This document shows positions 62,216 through 64,000 of a DNA stretch of 64,000 bases, piece by piece. The translations under genes and the position numbers were made by a program. This DNA comes from Streptomyces roseoviridis. Lineage in GTDB: Bacteria; Actinomycetota; Actinomycetes; Streptomycetales; Streptomycetaceae. The stretch is from the NCBI RefSeq assembly GCF_039535235.1, contig NZ_BAAAWU010000001.1:4340001-4404000 (forward strand). Reading direction: 5' to 3'. The notes under the pieces were generated by a model. The model was given only the letters and a program-made list of their open reading frames with translations. It ran no database searches and was not told the origin of the DNA. Positions within the stretch are counted from its first letter, which is position 1, and every line of letters starts with the position of its first letter.

Positions 62216-62541
62216 TGCGTGCCCTCCCAGTGGTAGAAGCGGGTCGCCATGGCGTCCGCGGGCGAGCGCCAGGTCGCCGGGTCGTACGCCTCGATGAACG
62301 GCTTCAGGTCTTCGCTGATCCGCACGAAGCGCGGGTCGTGCTTCGCCTCCTCGATCTGCTTGCCGCCCTGGTCGGTGTCGAAGTCCTGGAGGTGGAAGTA
62401 GAGGCCGCGGTAGTGGAAGAGCTGGCGCCGGCGCGTGCCCATCCGGTGCGGCATCTCGGTGGCATCGAACGCGCGGAAGAGATCGGCCACGTTGCCGCTC
62501 GATCCGGGCTCCATCCGTGCCACGATCAGATTGCTGTGCAT
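62212..62541 (-). CDS. TcmI-type polyketide cyclase
   Basis: 109 residues from the ATG at 62541, which has GGAGAAG eight bases upstream; a TTG 15 bases earlier overlaps that site and was rejected. Conserved features include VARMEPGSSGNVADLFRAFD near residue 7, HRMGTRRRQLFHYRGLYFHL near 35 and FYHWEG at the end. Homologues JadI, UrdF and LanF close the angular fourth ring of angucyclines. It is the first gene of the PKS operon, a position shared with those clusters. Confidence 0.93.
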   Translation of the reverse strand: MHSNLIVARMEPGSSGNVADLFRAFDATEMPHRMGTRRRQLFHYRGLYFHLQDFDTDQGGKQIEEAKHDPRFVRISEDLKPFIEAYDPATWRSPADAMATRFYHWEGTQ

Positions 62542-62790
62542 ACGATTCTTCTCCAAGTGGAAAGCCGTACGGCGGACTGGAGTTTCACGTCACGTCGACG
62601 GTTCGACAGCAAGAGGGCCGGAACCGGACGGAGTCAAAAAAAGAGGGCGCTTTGACAAAGCGCCGGACTCTGACATCTATGTTCTTCGGTGACACCCCCT
62701 CGTTCAAGGGGAGTCATGTCAAATCTCCGTGCAGGAACTACAGGAATTGCACGGGCCAAGGCGTGACTGTGGGTTACGTCACGTGCCGGC
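62542..62790. promoter_or_regulatory. Promoter/leader region of the PKS operon
   Basis: 249 bases between the carboxylase gene and the cyclase gene, both minus. On the minus strand TTGAAC followed about 20 bases later by an AT-rich ACATAGA could be one promoter, and TTGACT after the internal terminator another. Neither has a strong -10. Short repeated CGTCGAC/ACGTGA-like motifs near 62590 might be regulator contacts. No open gene is seen. Confidence 0.4.
62647..62665 (-). terminator. Intrinsic terminator or attenuator before the PKS operon
   Basis: Perfect stem GGCGCTTT / AAAGCGCC with a three-base loop. On the minus strand it is followed by CTCTTTTTTTG, a genuine T-run that is rare in this GC-rich sequence. 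It would stop carboxylase transcripts about 105 bases before the cyclase gene, or attenuate a promoter lying upstream of it. Confidence 0.75.
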
Positions 62791-64000
62791 TCACTGCGGG
62801 GCGTTGCCGTGCTTGCGCGAGGGCAGGTCCGCGTGCTTGGCGCGCAGCATCGCGAGGGACCGGATCAGCACCGAGCGGGTCTCCCGCGGGTCGATGACGT
62901 CGTCGATCAGCCCGCGCTCGGCCGCGTAGTAGGGGTGCATCAGCTCGTTCTTGTACTCCTCGATGCGCTGCCTGCGCACGGCCTCCGGGTCCTCGGCGGC
63001 GTTGATCTCCCGCCGGAAGATGACGTTGGCCGCGCCCTCGGCGCCCATCACCGCGATCTCGTTGGTCGGCCACGCCAGCGCCAGGTCCGCGCCGATCGAG
63101 CGCGAGTCCATGACGATGTACGCGCCGCCGTAGGCCTTGCGCAGCACCAGCGAGATCCGCGGCACGGTCGCGTTGCAGTAGGCGTACAGGAGCTTGGCCC
63201 CGCGCCGGATGATGCCGTTGTGCTCCTGGTCCACGCCCGGCAGGAAGCCGGGCACGTCGACCAGGGTGATCAGCGGGATGTTGAAGGCGTCGCAGAACTG
63301 CACGAACCGCGCGCCCTTCTCCGAGGCGTTGATGTCGAGCACACCGGCCATGGAGGCCGGCTGGTTGGCGACGATGCCGACCACGTGCCCGTCGAGCCGG
63401 GCGAAGGCGCAGACGATGTTCGTCGCCCAGGCCGGGTGCACCTCGAAGTAGTCGCCGTCGTCGACGACCTCCTCGATCACCTTGCGGATGTCGTACGCCT
63501 GCCCGGCGCCGGACGGCACCAGGTCGAGCAGCGCGTCGTTGATCCGGTCGACCGGGTCGCCGGAGCGCTCCACCGGCGACAGCTCGCGGTTGTTGGCGGG
63601 CAGCAGCGAGAGCAGGTAGCGGACGTCCTCGATGCACTCCTCCTCGGTGTCGTACGCGAAGTGCGACACGCCCGAGGTGGCCGAGTGGACGTCGGCGCCA
63701 CCCAGCCCGTTCTGCGAGATCTCCTCGCCGGTGACCGCCTTGACGACGTCCGGACCGGTGATGAACATCTGCGAGGTCTCGCGGACCATGAACACGAAGT
63801 CCGTGAGCGCGGGGGAGTAGGCGGCGCCGCCCGCGCACGGGCCGAGCATCACCGAGATCTGCGGGATCACCCCGGAGGAGCGGGTGTTGCGCTGGAAGAT
63901 GCCCCCGTAGCCGGCGAGCGCGGTGACGCCCTCCTGGATGCGGGCGCCCGCCCCGTCGTTGAGCGAGACCAGCGGGGCGCCGGCCGCCTCGGCCAGGTCC
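62791..64000 (-). CDS. Acyl-CoA carboxylase carboxyltransferase (beta) subunit, 5' end beyond window
   Basis: The C-terminal 403 codons are inside the window; the start lies beyond the right edge. The crotonase-like fold shows LNDGAGARIQEGV and GYGGIFQRN near the edge, then ISVMLGPCAGGAAYSPALTD for the N-domain oxyanion hole. FLPGVDQEHNGIIRRGAKLLYA and RKAYGGAYIVMDSRSIGAD follow for the C-domain. It moves carboxylate from carboxybiotin to acetyl- or propionyl-CoA and so makes malonyl-CoA for the PKS. The biotin-carrying alpha subunit is not in the window; AccE is at 40982. Confidence 0.94.
   Translation of the reverse strand, partial: DLAEAAGAPLVSLNDGAGARIQEGVTALAGYGGIFQRNTRSSGVIPQISVMLGPCAGGAAYSPALTDFVFMVRETSQMFITGPDVVKAVTGEEISQNGLGGADVHSATSGVSHFAYDTEEECIEDVRYLLSLLPANNRELSPVERSGDPVDRINDALLDLVPSGAGQAYDIRKVIEEVVDDGDYFEVHPAWATNIVCAFARLDGHVVGIVANQPASMAGVLDINASEKGARFVQFCDAFNIPLITLVDVPGFLPGVDQEHNGIIRRGAKLLYAYCNATVPRISLVLRKAYGGAYIVMDSRSIGADLALAWPTNEIAVMGAEGAANVIFRREINAAEDPEAVRRQRIEEYKNELMHPYYAAERGLIDDVIDPRETRSVLIRSLAMLRAKHADLPSRKHGNAPQ

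Noticed and set aside
43342..64000. Kinamycin- or lomaiviticin-type diazo cluster
   Set aside because: The PKS and ABM genes would fit, but no genes for glutamylhydrazine or N-N bond formation were seen in the window.

Overview
The window looks like a Streptomyces chromosome. Base composition is very GC-rich with strong G/C preference at third codon positions, start-stop overlaps (ATGA, GTGA) are frequent, and there is a complete gamma-butyrolactone signalling set, an AccE-type acyl-CoA carboxylase subunit and an actIII-type aromatic PKS ketoreductase. Nearly everything reads on the minus strand. It is best read as most of one biosynthetic gene cluster whose core is an angucycline-type type II polyketide synthase. 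No rRNA, tRNA, CRISPR or intact insertion sequence was seen. No glycosyltransferase or deoxysugar gene lies in the window.

Region 1 (1-20.6 kb, all minus) is a precursor-supply operon. Read 5' to 3' (right to left) it starts with a homocitrate-synthase-like enzyme. An amino-group carrier protein set follows: LysW, the ATP-grasp ligase LysX, the reductase LysY and the kinase LysZ. Next come a class I glutamine-amidotransferase-like protein, a Glu/Leu/Val-type dehydrogenase, an acyl-CoA synthetase, a class I aminotransferase, an FAH-family enzyme, an FMN/2Fe-2S reductase, a membrane acyltransferase, E1-alpha/E1-beta/E2 of a branched-chain 2-oxoacid dehydrogenase, IlvB/IlvN/IlvC and a second acyl-CoA synthetase cut by the window edge. 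These genes could make a non-proteinogenic amino acid on a carrier protein and a branched acyl-CoA.

Region 2 (20.8-31.0 kb) is the control island. It holds an Asp/Glu-racemase-superfamily enzyme, an orphan OmpR-type response regulator, two IS701-transposase-derived proteins that look domesticated, an MFS exporter, an ECF sigma factor, an AfsA-type butyrolactone synthase, two TetR-type receptors and a ScbC-like reductase. Operator-like sites with CGAAC/GTTCG cores lie upstream of most of these genes, three of them close variants of one sequence. Strong hairpin terminators separate the convergent units.

Region 3 (31.1-39.3 kb) is a SAM-regeneration set: SAH hydrolase, MetF, MetH, a PfkB kinase and MetK. 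Region 4 (39.4-43.2 kb) has an alpha/beta hydrolase, the small AccE carboxylase subunit, two small proteins, and a flavin oxidoreductase divergent from a MarR regulator with two matching operators.

Region 5 (43.3-64.0 kb) is the polyketide core and tailoring set. The probable order of action is acyl-CoA carboxylase, KS-alpha/KS-beta/ACP, actIII-type ketoreductase, di-domain aromatase/cyclase, TcmI-type cyclase, PgaE-like hydroxylase and a PgaM-like oxygenase-reductase fusion. Further oxidative tailoring would come from antibiotic-biosynthesis monooxygenases, a class D flavin monooxygenase with its FMN reductase and a luciferase-like enzyme, followed by several SDRs, an O-methyltransferase and an MFS exporter. 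The most unusual feature is an amino-group carrier protein pathway beside an aromatic PKS; its carrier ends in Gln where characterised LysW proteins end in Glu.
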